A DNA stretch of 64,000 nt from Ruminococcoides sp052118065 (GTDB taxonomy: Bacteria; Bacillota; Clostridia; Oscillospirales; Acutalibacteraceae): assembly GCA_052118065.1 (NCBI GenBank), contig JBQKHY010000002.1:1-64000 (forward strand), read 5' to 3'. Below, piece by piece: positions 1 to 8,279 of the stretch (position 1 is the stretch's first letter; the number at the start of each line of letters is the position of its first letter). The notes below the pieces were generated by a model that was not told the origin of the DNA, searched no databases, and saw nothing but the letters and a program-made list of their open reading frames with translations. The translations under genes and the position numbers were made by a program.

Positions 1-117
1 ATCCTTCCACCACTTCGTGGTCCCCCTCCCTTTACACAAGGGAGGCTGGTTAGTCTCTGCTAATTCTAAATATCTACCACAAAACAAGGTGAATTCTAAC
101 TCTACAAACCCCAATTT
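1..117. repeat. Partial copy of palindromic mosaic repeat (window-edge copy)
   Basis: This stretch matches 19971-20087 base for base apart from about one change, and it is the reverse complement of 5458-5574. It contains the hairpins CCTCCCTT-tacac-AAGGGAGG and CCAC-ttc-GTGG. It ends in the 16-base terminal motif ctacaaaccccaattt, one base different from the other copies. The copy is cut by the window start, so its full extent is unknown. Together with 5458-5574 it forms an inverted repeat around the yfhO-GT2-gtrA genes. Confidence 0.9.
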
Positions 118-182
118 ATCGTAACCCACAATCAAAATTGAAAAACCAATTTTTTTAATATCATTATATTATTTAGAATAAA

Positions 183-219
183 GAAAAAGCTAATGCGTAA
201 TCATTTACACATTAGCTTT
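183..219 (-). terminator. Rho-independent terminator of the yfhO-like gene
   Basis: Read on the minus strand, a 10-bp stem (AAAGCTAATG with CATTAGCTTT) closes a 14-base loop and is followed by a T-rich run. It lies about 60 bases after the stop codon of the yfhO-like gene, as expected for that transcript. Confidence 0.8.
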
Positions 220-276
220 CGTTATTTTTATTAGACAAATAATTATAAACTAATAACAATAGTCCCTAACAAATAA

Positions 277-3200
277 TTATTTCTTTTTCTTGGATTTTAG
301 AGAAAATACTTGTTTACCGATTTGTTGAATATCCTTTTCAAACAGATACATATTTACAAATCTAAGTACAAACCAAAGGCCAACACAGAAAATCATAATT
401 GTTAGTGCAACACCTGTTGGGAACAGAGAAACTGTAATAGGTGAGGCCTGACCACCACCGGCTACAATATCCTTATTCTGCTGTACCTGACTGTTATATG
501 CGGTGTAGTTCTTAACAAGGCTTGTTAAGAAGGTAAAGATAGAAACCATCAAACCACAACTTGCACCTAATTCAAGACATAAATGATTAAAAGCACTTGT
601 AACCTTTAGTGACTTTGTTGAGGCAATTTCTTCTTTCTTTTTACCATACTTAAACATAACATAAACAAAGTAAAATGGCACTATAAATGAAAGAATAATA
701 TCCACTGTATAGTTAGAGTCCTCTTTGCAAAGGATTTGCATTTTCTTAATAATGCTACCTAGCCATACAATAAAATATACTACAGAAAAAATTATTGAAA
801 AGAAAAGTCTTGTGACTACTGATGGTTCTTTCTTAACATAGTTTTCTTCCTTTTCTGTATCTTCATCAGATTTTTCTTCAGTAAAATTTTCATCATCCTC
901 ATCATCAAATCTATCCGGATTTGCGTTAGGATGAGTCTTGTACTTAAAGATAAATGTATTCTTTAGCTTACTTCTGTAAAGGAATGCAAAGCCCAATAGT
1001 AAGATTATACCAAGAATACTTGCAAGTGTACCTACTAAATAACCTGATGGTAGGTAGCTAATTTCAATCTTGTGTTTACCCTTTGTAACATCAAAGGCTA
1101 GTAAAGCACCACCCACCTTCTTAGTATCTACCTTTTCACCGTCAACCTTAACAGTCCATCCATCTTCATATACAATTGAAGTATAGAATAAGCCATCTGT
1201 GTTGCTTTCTAACACACCGTTAAGCTGAGTATCTGTACACTTAGTAGCCTTTAGAGTATTTTGTGCTAACTTATTATAGCCTTCTTTAAATACATCATCA
1301 TTAATCTTTGCAACATGTAAAGCAAAGTTACCTGTTGCAGTATTTGGCAAGTTGTCAAGACTAACACTTAACTTGTCACCCTTAGCAAAGTTACCTGCAT
1401 TAAGAATATATGGTCGGCTAATATCCCCATCCTGCTTAATGGAAGAACCATTCTTCTTAATATTAATTGCTTGAGTTTCCAGTGAAGTACCGTAGTAAAC
1501 ACCATATACATAGTAACTACCGGCTTCATTAATATCATAAGTAAATTCCATATTAGAAGCAGAACTTGCACCATTAGTATTGAATGAATAGTCATAACCC
1601 ATCATTGAGTCTTCATAATACTTGTTAACCTGATATGCAGTAACATCTGCTGTAGAAGTTACATTAGTCATTTTAATTTCACTAAATACATCTTTGTTGA
1701 TACCTGTAATATCTTTGAAGAATTCATTTTGCTTCTGAATTGCATTTAGTTCACTAAAGTCGTCCGGATCTCTAGTTTCTAGAGTATATTTTGTAGCATT
1801 TTTATTACCTACAAAACCCATTGGTAGGTAGTAGTTATTTTTAAGTAATACTTCATTATTATTAGTATAAGTTGGTGACATATAGTCAGTAGCTGAATAT
1901 GTACCATCTCTTGAGATTAAGTACTTAACATTTAAGAAAAGATTTGTTACAGGAGTACTTTCTCTATAAGTATATCTATTACCACTTTGCCAACCTTGGC
2001 AACCAAATTCTTCAAGGAACTTTGTAACAGAAACATTACTCATTGATGAGAACTGTGAAATACCGTTATAACCGTTAAGACTTGCATCATTAAGTGTCTG
2101 AGTCTTGGTCATTTCAGCTCTCCACATATCAACTGTGTTTGTTTCTAAGTTGTTCATTGCTCTGATAACATCAACAGTAACTGCTTCACCTTCAGGATAG
2201 TTGGCAGTACTTGTTGAGGTAACTGCTTCAATACCCTTGTATCCGGCAATAAACATTTCTACAAGTACCAAAGTAAATACAACTAAGTCAAGTACAACCT
2301 TTGGATAAATCTTGAAGATATATAGACCGGTTGCTACTGTTAGAATACAGATTAGTAGGAATGAACCCCATACAACTGTACCTGTTTGGATTGTTGAAGA
2401 AATTACACAAAGAAGTAAACTTCCCAAAAATCCAAGTAGCACATCCCAAATTCTGGCCTTTTCAATAAGTGTATATGCTCTATATGCCATAACAACCAGT
2501 ACAAAGCTAAATAGGTAAGCAAATCTATGAGGAATCATATTAGTAAAGTGCATACCATGCCATACATAGTCAAGTACATTTACATTGAAACTTGCTACAA
2601 GGAATGCAAGGATACCGATTGAAAAAGCCTTTGCTCTCCAAGTAACTTTTCTTGCGCTTAAGAACATAATACCAAAGAACAATGCTGCCATACCACAAGC
2701 AATGTTAGGTAGGTTTTCCTTAGTTGACGGTGTAATAAAGTCAAGTGACTGTGACATTATTTCAGACCAATTATAATATGTTCTGATTGTATCAGGCCAA
2801 CTGTTATTTGTACTGTATGTAAGTTGTAATCCGTTAAATGCCGGTAATGAAATAAACGCAGTAATCATCAAAGCAATAACAGAGAAAATTGCAGTTCTTG
2901 CAAGTCTGCTGAAAAATTCTTTCCAGCCATTCCAGTACATAATGCTATAACCGATAAAGCATAGGAATGTAAAGATACAAGCAAATAAACCTACATAGTA
3001 GTTAGCAATAACTGATAAAGCAAGGGAGATTGTATATAGACAGAACTTGTTTTCTCTCCATAGCATCACCATACCAAGTGCTACAAGTGGTAGCATAGCT
3101 ACTGTGTTTAGCCAAATAACATTCCAATAGTAGCCCATAAAGAATGCACAACAACCGTAACCAACTGAGAAAAATACAAGTGGTAAGCCGTTTTTATGGA

Positions 3201-3645
3201 AAGTTTTCTTTAGGAAGATAGCAGTAAAGCCACCTGCACAACCAACCTCTACACATACGGAAAGCATCAAGAATTCTCTTAGGAAACTTGCCGGTACAAA
3301 TACAGTTAAGAAGTTAATAGGACTTGCTACATAATAGGAAAGTAGGGTAAGATAGTTGCCACCCATACCGTTAGTCCATGAATGTAACAAACTTTGACCT
3401 GAGATTATCTTATCCTGAAAATCTACAAGGAAAGGATAATACTGATGCCAAAGGTCAACAACAAGGATTTGTTGGTCACCAAATGGTGCAAATCTCTTGA
3501 TTGCAAAGTTAAGCAACATAATTAAGAAAGGTAGGACAAAGGCAAGAATTACGAATGAGTTGTTGCTGAAAAATCTTCCCAGTCCTTTTTTTGCCTGAGT
3601 GTACATTCTCGATGTATCAATCAGTTGTTTTGTTTTTTTAGACAT
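277..3645 (-). CDS. yfhO: YfhO-family membrane glycosyltransferase with C-terminal membrane extension
   Basis: A 1,122-residue polytopic membrane protein of the YfhO family. In Bacillus, YfhO works with a CsbB-type GT2 enzyme to add sugars to lipoteichoic acid outside the cell. Residues 30 to about 480 are mainly transmembrane helices with short loops, an arrangement like GT-C enzymes. Residues about 485-860 form a large extracellular beta-rich region. A helix at about 866-888 normally ends such proteins. Here a further 235 residues follow: an acidic linker (about 905-935, rich in Asp and Glu) and about four more hydrophobic segments. The gene is divergent from the GT2-gtrA pair, which would supply lipid-linked sugar and its flippase. 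The start has a clear ribosome site (ggagg about 8 bases upstream). The polymer modified is not evident from the sequence. Confidence 0.85.
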   Translation of the reverse strand: MSKKTKQLIDTSRMYTQAKKGLGRFFSNNSFVILAFVLPFLIMLLNFAIKRFAPFGDQQILVVDLWHQYYPFLVDFQDKIISGQSLLHSWTNGMGGNYLTLLSYYVASPINFLTVFVPASFLREFLMLSVCVEVGCAGGFTAIFLKKTFHKNGLPLVFFSVGYGCCAFFMGYYWNVIWLNTVAMLPLVALGMVMLWRENKFCLYTISLALSVIANYYVGLFACIFTFLCFIGYSIMYWNGWKEFFSRLARTAIFSVIALMITAFISLPAFNGLQLTYSTNNSWPDTIRTYYNWSEIMSQSLDFITPSTKENLPNIACGMAALFFGIMFLSARKVTWRAKAFSIGILAFLVASFNVNVLDYVWHGMHFTNMIPHRFAYLFSFVLVVMAYRAYTLIEKARIWDVLLGFLGSLLLCVISSTIQTGTVVWGSFLLICILTVATGLYIFKIYPKVVLDLVVFTLVLVEMFIAGYKGIEAVTSTSTANYPEGEAVTVDVIRAMNNLETNTVDMWRAEMTKTQTLNDASLNGYNGISQFSSMSNVSVTKFLEEFGCQGWQSGNRYTYRESTPVTNLFLNVKYLISRDGTYSATDYMSPTYTNNNEVLLKNNYYLPMGFVGNKNATKYTLETRDPDDFSELNAIQKQNEFFKDITGINKDVFSEIKMTNVTSTADVTAYQVNKYYEDSMMGYDYSFNTNGASSASNMEFTYDINEAGSYYVYGVYYGTSLETQAINIKKNGSSIKQDGDISRPYILNAGNFAKGDKLSVSLDNLPNTATGNFALHVAKINDDVFKEGYNKLAQNTLKATKCTDTQLNGVLESNTDGLFYTSIVYEDGWTVKVDGEKVDTKKVGGALLAFDVTKGKHKIEISYLPSGYLVGTLASILGIILLLGFAFLYRSKLKNTFIFKYKTHPNANPDRFDDEDDENFTEEKSDEDTEKEENYVKKEPSVVTRLFFSIIFSVVYFIVWLGSIIKKMQILCKEDSNYTVDIILSFIVPFYFVYVMFKYGKKKEEIASTKSLKVTSAFNHLCLELGASCGLMVSIFTFLTSLVKNYTAYNSQVQQNKDIVAGGGQASPITVSLFPTGVALTIMIFCVGLWFVLRFVNMYLFEKDIQQIGKQVFSLKSKKKK

Positions 3646-3764
3646 ACTTTTTCCTCCATATTTATGAAGTAGTTCTTTTTTACCTATACTATTTTATTGT
3701 ACCATCTATTTGCTACAAGGTAAAGTATGTTTTATTATTTTTTTGTGAATATTATTAATATTAA

Positions 3765-3793
3765 TAGACTTTTCATATTCCTTTTGCTATAAT
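3765..3793 (+). promoter_or_regulatory. Sigma-A type promoter of GT2-gtrA
   Basis: A perfect -10 TATAAT (3788-3793) with an extended TGn element lies 17 bases after a weak -35 TAGACT (3765-3770). The start codon at 3812 leaves a leader of only about 10-12 bases, with the ribosome site aaaaggagg inside it. Confidence 0.65.
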
Positions 3794-3811
3794 GAGAAAA
3801 GGAGGCTTATT

Positions 3812-4777
3812 ATGAGTTTAATTGATATTGTAGTACCTTGTTATAATGAAGAAGCAGGACTTAGACATTTTGTTGAAGTTACCAACTCGGTTATAGAGGG
3901 TATTCCTGAACATAAATTTAGATATATACTTGTCAATGACGGTAGCAAGGACAAGACTTACCTTATTATGAAAGAACTTGCTAATCAATTTGACAATATT
4001 AAATACATTTCTTTCTCTAGAAATTTTGGCAAAGAGGCTGCTATGTATGCAGGTTTTCAGCACACAAGTGGTGACTATGTAATTGTTATGGATGCTGATT
4101 TACAACATCCACCACAGATGTTTCCTGAAATGATTAAGGAAGTAACAGAAAACGGTTATGACTGTTGTGCATTAAGAAGAACTGCTAGGGAAGGCGAAAG
4201 CAAGTTTAGAGAAACATTCTCAAAGCTATTTTTCCGTATTCAAAATGCCCTTTCCGAAACAAAAATGCCTTATGGCGCAGTTGACTACCGTATTATGACA
4301 AGACAGATGGTTGACTCTATTCTTGAACTTTCTGAGGCTCAGCGTTTCAGCAAAGGTCTTTTCAGTTGGGTAGGTTTCAACACAAAGTGGCTACCTTTCA
4401 AAACAGTAGACAGAGAACTTGGACAAACCACATGGAGTTTCTGGAAACTGTTTAAATATGCTCTAGACGGTATTACCAGTTTTTCGGTAGCACCACTTAG
4501 ATTTATCAGTTGTATGGGTATTGTAATTTTTATTATTGCATTGATTTATATTATAATCACCCTAATCCAAACCTTAATTTTTGGTATTGATGTTCCCGGT
4601 TATGCCACAACCTTGATAGTAACACTATTTATGGGTGGTATTATGGAATTTTCTATCGGTATTGTGGGTGAATATTTAGGTAGAATTTTTATTGAAACTA
4701 AGGACAGACCTATTTATATTATTCATCATACAAATTTTGATGAAGATGAAAAGGAAACTAAGGAGAAAAAGAATTAA
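3812..4777 (+). CDS. GT2 polyprenyl-phosphate glycosyltransferase (GtrB/CsbB-like)
   Basis: A 321-residue family 2 glycosyltransferase expected to transfer a sugar from a nucleotide donor to undecaprenyl phosphate on the cytoplasmic face. The N-terminal catalytic domain has DIVVPCYNEE at the start, LVNDGSKD, the metal-binding DADLQHPP (about residue 95) and QRFSKGLF (about 175). Two C-terminal transmembrane helices (about 228-258 and 263-290) anchor it. Length and layout match GtrB, CsbB and dolichol-phosphate mannose synthase relatives. It overlaps the gtrA-like gene by one base (TAATG), so the two should be translationally coupled. The divergent yfhO-like gene suggests that lipid-linked sugar is used outside the membrane. 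The sugar itself cannot be read from sequence. Confidence 0.92.
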   Translation: MSLIDIVVPCYNEEAGLRHFVEVTNSVIEGIPEHKFRYILVNDGSKDKTYLIMKELANQFDNIKYISFSRNFGKEAAMYAGFQHTSGDYVIVMDADLQHPPQMFPEMIKEVTENGYDCCALRRTAREGESKFRETFSKLFFRIQNALSETKMPYGAVDYRIMTRQMVDSILELSEAQRFSKGLFSWVGFNTKWLPFKTVDRELGQTTWSFWKLFKYALDGITSFSVAPLRFISCMGIVIFIIALIYIIITLIQTLIFGIDVPGYATTLIVTLFMGGIMEFSIGIVGEYLGRIFIETKDRPIYIIHHTNFDEDEKETKEKKN

Positions 4778-5235
4778 TGAAAGACTTTATCAAACAATTT
4801 TTTGACATTAAGTTTTGGAAATTTATTTTAGTCGGTATTCTCAACACAGTAGTCGGTAACGGACTAATGTTTATTTTCTACAACTTTACACCAATCAAAG
4901 ACCTTGACTCTGTTTTCAACAGTGGTGGTTACTGGGTTAGTTCAGCACTTGGTTACATAATCGGTAGTATTGTCAGCTACATTCTAAATAAGCACTTTAC
5001 TTTTCAAAACAAAGAAAAGGGCATTAAGCCAATTTTAAAGTTCTCACTAAATATTGCTATTTGCTACTTCTTAGCTTATGGACTTGCAAAGCCATTTACA
5101 TTATGGATTCTATCAGGTCAAAGCAAAACAATCCAAAGTAATATTGCAATGCTGGTTGGTATGTGCCTATTCGTAGCATTTAACTACATCGGTCAAAGAT
5201 TCTTTGCCTTCAAAGAAAAAGAAGAAACAAAGTAA
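4777..5235 (+). CDS. GtrA-family membrane protein (lipid-linked sugar flippase)
   Basis: A 152-residue protein with four predicted transmembrane helices (about residues 14-35, 50-70, 88-108 and 122-142) and the GtrA signature FILVGILNTVVG near the N-terminus. GtrA proteins are thought to flip undecaprenyl-phosphate sugars made by a GtrB-type enzyme to the outer leaflet. The start codon overlaps the stop of the GT2 gene, so it is the second gene of a two-gene operon. A strong terminator follows 75 bases later. Together with the YfhO-like protein this makes a synthesis, flipping and transfer set. Confidence 0.9.
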   Translation: MKDFIKQFFDIKFWKFILVGILNTVVGNGLMFIFYNFTPIKDLDSVFNSGGYWVSSALGYIIGSIVSYILNKHFTFQNKEKGIKPILKFSLNIAICYFLAYGLAKPFTLWILSGQSKTIQSNIAMLVGMCLFVAFNYIGQRFFAFKEKEETK

Positions 5236-5309
5236 TTTAATAAATTAAACAATTGAAAAAGTTAAGTAACTTAATGAAAATAAATTTTTATAAACCGGTA
5301 ATTACAATA

Positions 5310-5339
5310 AATGCCTCTCTTTTTAGAGAGGCATTTTTT
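5310..5339 (+). terminator. Rho-independent terminator of GT2-gtrA
   Basis: AATGCCTCTCT pairs with AGAGAGGCATT around a short T-rich loop and is followed by a T run. It lies 75 bases after gtrA. Confidence 0.9.
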
Positions 5340-5457
5340 CTTTTTACTTTTTCATAAAGGAAAATCTATATTACAAATTTTTCAATTTTGTTTGTAATCA
5401 GTTCTATAAATTTGTTTTTTTCAATTTTGTTTGTGGATTAAAATAAATTCGTTCTAA

Positions 5458-5963
5458 AAATTAGGGTTTGTAGAGTTAGAATTCAGCTTGTTTTGTGGTA
5501 GATATTTAGAATTAGCAGAGACTAACCAGCCTCCCTTGTGTAAAGGGAGGGGGACCACGAAGTGGTGGAAGGATTGTCTAGTAGGCAGTAATAGATAGAT
5601 AAAATTTAGATAGGAAAACAAAACCTATTATATATCTATCGAATAAAACTGATATATTAAAAAGTATGTACCATAACAATCCCTCAGTCGCTCTTTAAGA
5701 GTAAATTGTCATTCTTCCAATTTACGAGCGACAGCTCCCTCAGCGAGGGAGCCTTTGTCTTTACCATAATTTATACTAATTTATAAAGTCTGTACTATTT
5801 AAAAATTGCGTACTTATTTTAGATTTGTACAGACTGTGTTTGCCTCCCTCGCTGAGGGAGGTGGCTTTGCGTATGCAAAGACGGAAGGAGTGATTGGAAT
5901 TGTAAATTCATTTACAATTCCATATTAGCTGAAACTATCAAATAGCACTACAAACCCTAATTT
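5458..5963. repeat. Palindromic mosaic repeat island A (506 bp, 16-bp inverted ends)
   Basis: The island starts with aaattagggtttgtag (5458-5473) and ends with its exact reverse complement (5948-5963). It has two modules. Module 1 (5458-5734, 277 bp) occurs inverted at 19811-20087. Module 2 (5730-5963, 234 bp) occurs in direct orientation at 20205-20438. Inside are many perfect hairpins: GTCGCTC/GAGCGAC (5687-5693 with 5726-5732), GTAAATTG/CAATTTAC (5701-5708 with 5718-5725), GCTCCCTC/GAGGGAGC (5734-5741 with 5745-5752), and GGAATTGTAAAT with its complement near 5900-5925. There is no convincing open reading frame. This looks like a MITE-like or REP-like non-autonomous element. Such palindromes are, from memory, abundant in Oscillospirales genomes. 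Confidence 0.85.
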
Positions 5964-6079
5964 ATCAATCTTACCTTTACGCACAGACAAAATTAAAAAC
6001 CCTAATTTGTCTACTAACCTTTTCACAGAAACAAAATAAAAAACAAATTTATACTAAAATACAGACAGATAAAAGATAG

Positions 6080-6108
6080 TCGCAAATATTTTAATTTTCT
6101 GTTATAAT
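6080..6108 (+). promoter_or_regulatory. Probable promoter of the GNAT gene
   Basis: A perfect -10 TATAAT (6103-6108) is preceded by an extended TGn element. The -35 region is poor. The start codon is 34 bases downstream, with a good ribosome site (aaggagg). Confidence 0.5.
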
Positions 6109-6141
6109 AGCATTAGAAAATACTGTAAGGAGGAAACGAAA

Positions 6142-6623
6142 ATGATAGAAATTAGCAAGTTTAAAGATGAATACACCAATGATGTAATAGACCTTGTGTT
6201 ACACTTTCAAAATAATGGTACAAGACCATCTGTATCGGTAGATGACCAACCTGACCTACTACATATTACTGAGAAATATATTATTGTCGGTGGTTACTTT
6301 TGGATTGCTTCCGATAACGGAAAATTAGCCGGTACTATCGGTATAATGCCTTGTAATGAAGAAGTAGCAGTAATGAAAATTTTTTTGTATATGAAAAATA
6401 TCAAAGCAGTCCACATCATTTAGGCAGAAAATTATACAGTTGCTTCCTTGATTTTGCCAAGAAAAACAACTACAAAACTATTATGCTTGATACTCCTTAT
6501 AACACAACAAGAGCCCATAAGTTCTATGAAAAATCAGGTTTTAAGAAGGTAACAGAAGATGAATTACCGATAAAATTCAGCCACCCTTATAATGATTATG
6601 ACTTCTTTATTTTGAATTTATAA
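6142..6623 (+). pseudogene. Frameshifted GNAT-family N-acetyltransferase
   Basis: The first frame (6142-6423) encodes 93 residues that begin like a GNAT enzyme: MIEISKFKDEYTNDVIDL, then a GGYFWIAS / GTIGIMP acetyl-CoA-site strand pair. It then runs into a stop. The second half continues in the next frame, starting around YQSSPHHLGRKLYSCF and including the typical GNAT ending NTTRAHKFYEKSGFKK, to a stop at 6621-6623. The frame changes at a homopolymer, A4T7 (6376-6386). One extra base there would restore a continuous protein of about 160 residues with MKNFFVYEKYQSSPHHL across the joint. It could be a true pseudogene, a slippage-switchable gene or a sequencing error. The substrate is unknown. 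A hairpin terminator follows. Confidence 0.85.
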
Positions 6624-6641
6624 TTTAATACAGATATGATA

Positions 6642-6673
6642 AAAACCCCGATTAGCTATACTAATCGGGGTTT
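6642..6673. terminator. Bidirectional terminator
   Basis: AAAACCCCGATTAG pairs with CTAATCGGGGTTT around a five-base loop. It lies between the convergent GNAT remnant and the DUF4340 gene and can serve both. Confidence 0.85.
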
Positions 6674-6695
6674 GCTTATATCTTAACCATTAAGC

Positions 6696-8279
6696 TTATT
6701 TATCATCCTTAGGTGATGACTTAGTAGCATTTGTAAACTGTTCTTGTAGTGAAGTGATGGCTGTCTTATAAACATAAGAAATTTGTTCACCATTTACAAC
6801 ACCAACATACTTAGAGTTGTTCACCTTGTATAGTTCAAGTGTATCAGCACTTCTACCTGTATCGGCACTATATGTAAACTTAACTGTCATTTCAGGTTTA
6901 CCGGAAATCTTTTCATGAGAGAAATCTTCTCTTGTAAAGGTTGCACCGTGCATATAGTCAAATGCAGTTTGGAAGTAACCAAAGCTGATTTGCTTACCGT
7001 TGTACTTAACTGTTGTGTCAGTTGTTGTTTGGTTATCTGAAGTAGTAGAAGTCTTTGTTTCTAAGTCAAATGTATAGTTGTTTTTACCGAAAGAAACTTC
7101 TGTCTTAGATAGGCTTGTGATTTTGTTATCTACAAAGTAGTCACTTCTCATTTTGTCTAGGCTTGATGTTGTCCATCTAACTGAGTCTGCAAGAATCTTG
7201 TAAATAACATCTCCACCCTTAACCATTAGGTAGCAATACTTTTTGCTATCAGGCTTACTTGCCTGTAGTTCAACAACTGTGTCCTTATATGTAGCAGTTA
7301 GTTCAGCATAAGGAGTTGCTAAACCGAACTTCTGTAAATCAGCACTTGTTGGGTTTAGGCATACAACTGCTTTAGCTGCAACACCACGGATACCTGCTTC
7401 AATTTCACTACAAGTAGTATCGTTGCCATAGTACTTAGCAGGTTGTGTGATAATGTAGTTTGTTGTAGCAGTATCATCTGTGCTATCCTCAAATTCAATA
7501 TCTTCTTTGTAGTGTGTACCACTTAGGTGTACTGTCTGTGGAGTAGCAGTATCACCCTCAGTTGCTGCCTTAGTAACATTTAAATCAATAAGGTCATATA
7601 CACTGTATAGGAATGAGTCAACTGCCTCTTCATCAACTAGGTAAATTGATTTACCTGTACCGAATTTTACATAGTAGCCTGTGCCATTAGGTGCTTTGTC
7701 GCCAACATAGAACTTTGAATTTGTCTTGTCTGTGTAGCCGACAGTAACTGTAGCCTTTGGCTTATCAAAACCAAAGTCACTGTCTTCATCACCACTTACA
7801 GAAACAATCTTAGTAAATGACATTGCTGCTGCATCTGATGCAACTGAATCAGGCTTACCCTCAGCAATTGACTTATCCTCATAGCCTACAAGAGTATATT
7901 CTGTAGCCTGAGTTTCTGTCTTAGTTTTACCGTTTTCATCTTTAGTTTCCTTTACAGGAGTGTAACTCTTGATTTGGAAACTACCGTTATCATTTTCAAC
8001 TTTAATAGTTTTTATTTTTCTTGGAATGTAGTTGATAAGCTCACCGGTACCGTTTTCTTTAACTTCACCATTGTCGTCAAGAGCAGGTTCAGCCTGATGC
8101 ATTTTGTTCTTGTCAACAGTATCGGAAATCTTTGCTTCCTTAGTTACTTCTTGTGTATCTTTGTTATCTTCACTACCCGGTAGGTTAAGTACCACTACTA
8201 ATGCAACACCAATAATAACAACAACTGCTGCCACAATAATAATCTTAAGTAGTTTTTTGTTATTCTTTTTAGTAGCCAT
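6696..8279 (-). CDS. DUF4340 domain protein of an ABC transporter operon
   Basis: A 527-residue protein with one N-terminal transmembrane helix (about residues 10-32, LLKIIIVAAVVVIIGVALVV) and a long, Asp/Thr-rich outer region made of repeated beta segments. This layout fits DUF4340 proteins, which often sit downstream of GldG-like proteins and ABC-2 permeases. Their role is not known; they may be outer partners of the transporter. Its start overlaps the stop of the GldG-like gene by one base, so it is the last gene of the four-gene operon. No catalytic motif was recognised. Confidence 0.75.
   Translation of the reverse strand: MATKKNNKKLLKIIIVAAVVVIIGVALVVVLNLPGSEDNKDTQEVTKEAKISDTVDKNKMHQAEPALDDNGEVKENGTGELINYIPRKIKTIKVENDNGSFQIKSYTPVKETKDENGKTKTETQATEYTLVGYEDKSIAEGKPDSVASDAAAMSFTKIVSVSGDEDSDFGFDKPKATVTVGYTDKTNSKFYVGDKAPNGTGYYVKFGTGKSIYLVDEEAVDSFLYSVYDLIDLNVTKAATEGDTATPQTVHLSGTHYKEDIEFEDSTDDTATTNYIITQPAKYYGNDTTCSEIEAGIRGVAAKAVVCLNPTSADLQKFGLATPYAELTATYKDTVVELQASKPDSKKYCYLMVKGGDVIYKILADSVRWTTSSLDKMRSDYFVDNKITSLSKTEVSFGKNNYTFDLETKTSTTSDNQTTTDTTVKYNGKQISFGYFQTAFDYMHGATFTREDFSHEKISGKPEMTVKFTYSADTGRSADTLELYKVNNSKYVGVVNGEQISYVYKTAITSLQEQFTNATKSSPKDDK

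Larger units (their letters stand above)
5236..6141. other. 906-bp gene-free stretch dominated by repeat island A
   Basis: Apart from the terminator and the 506-bp repeat island, this stretch holds AT-rich flanks that carry shorter echoes of the element ends, for example aaaaccctaatttgtct near 5991, and repeated segments like attttgtttgtg at 5380-5440. No gene was found in it. Confidence 0.8.

Noticed and set aside
5680..5960. Repeat-hairpin pattern considered as a CRISPR array or tRNA cluster
   Set aside because: Hairpins differ from each other, spacing is irregular, and no tRNA fold or T-loop motif is present.
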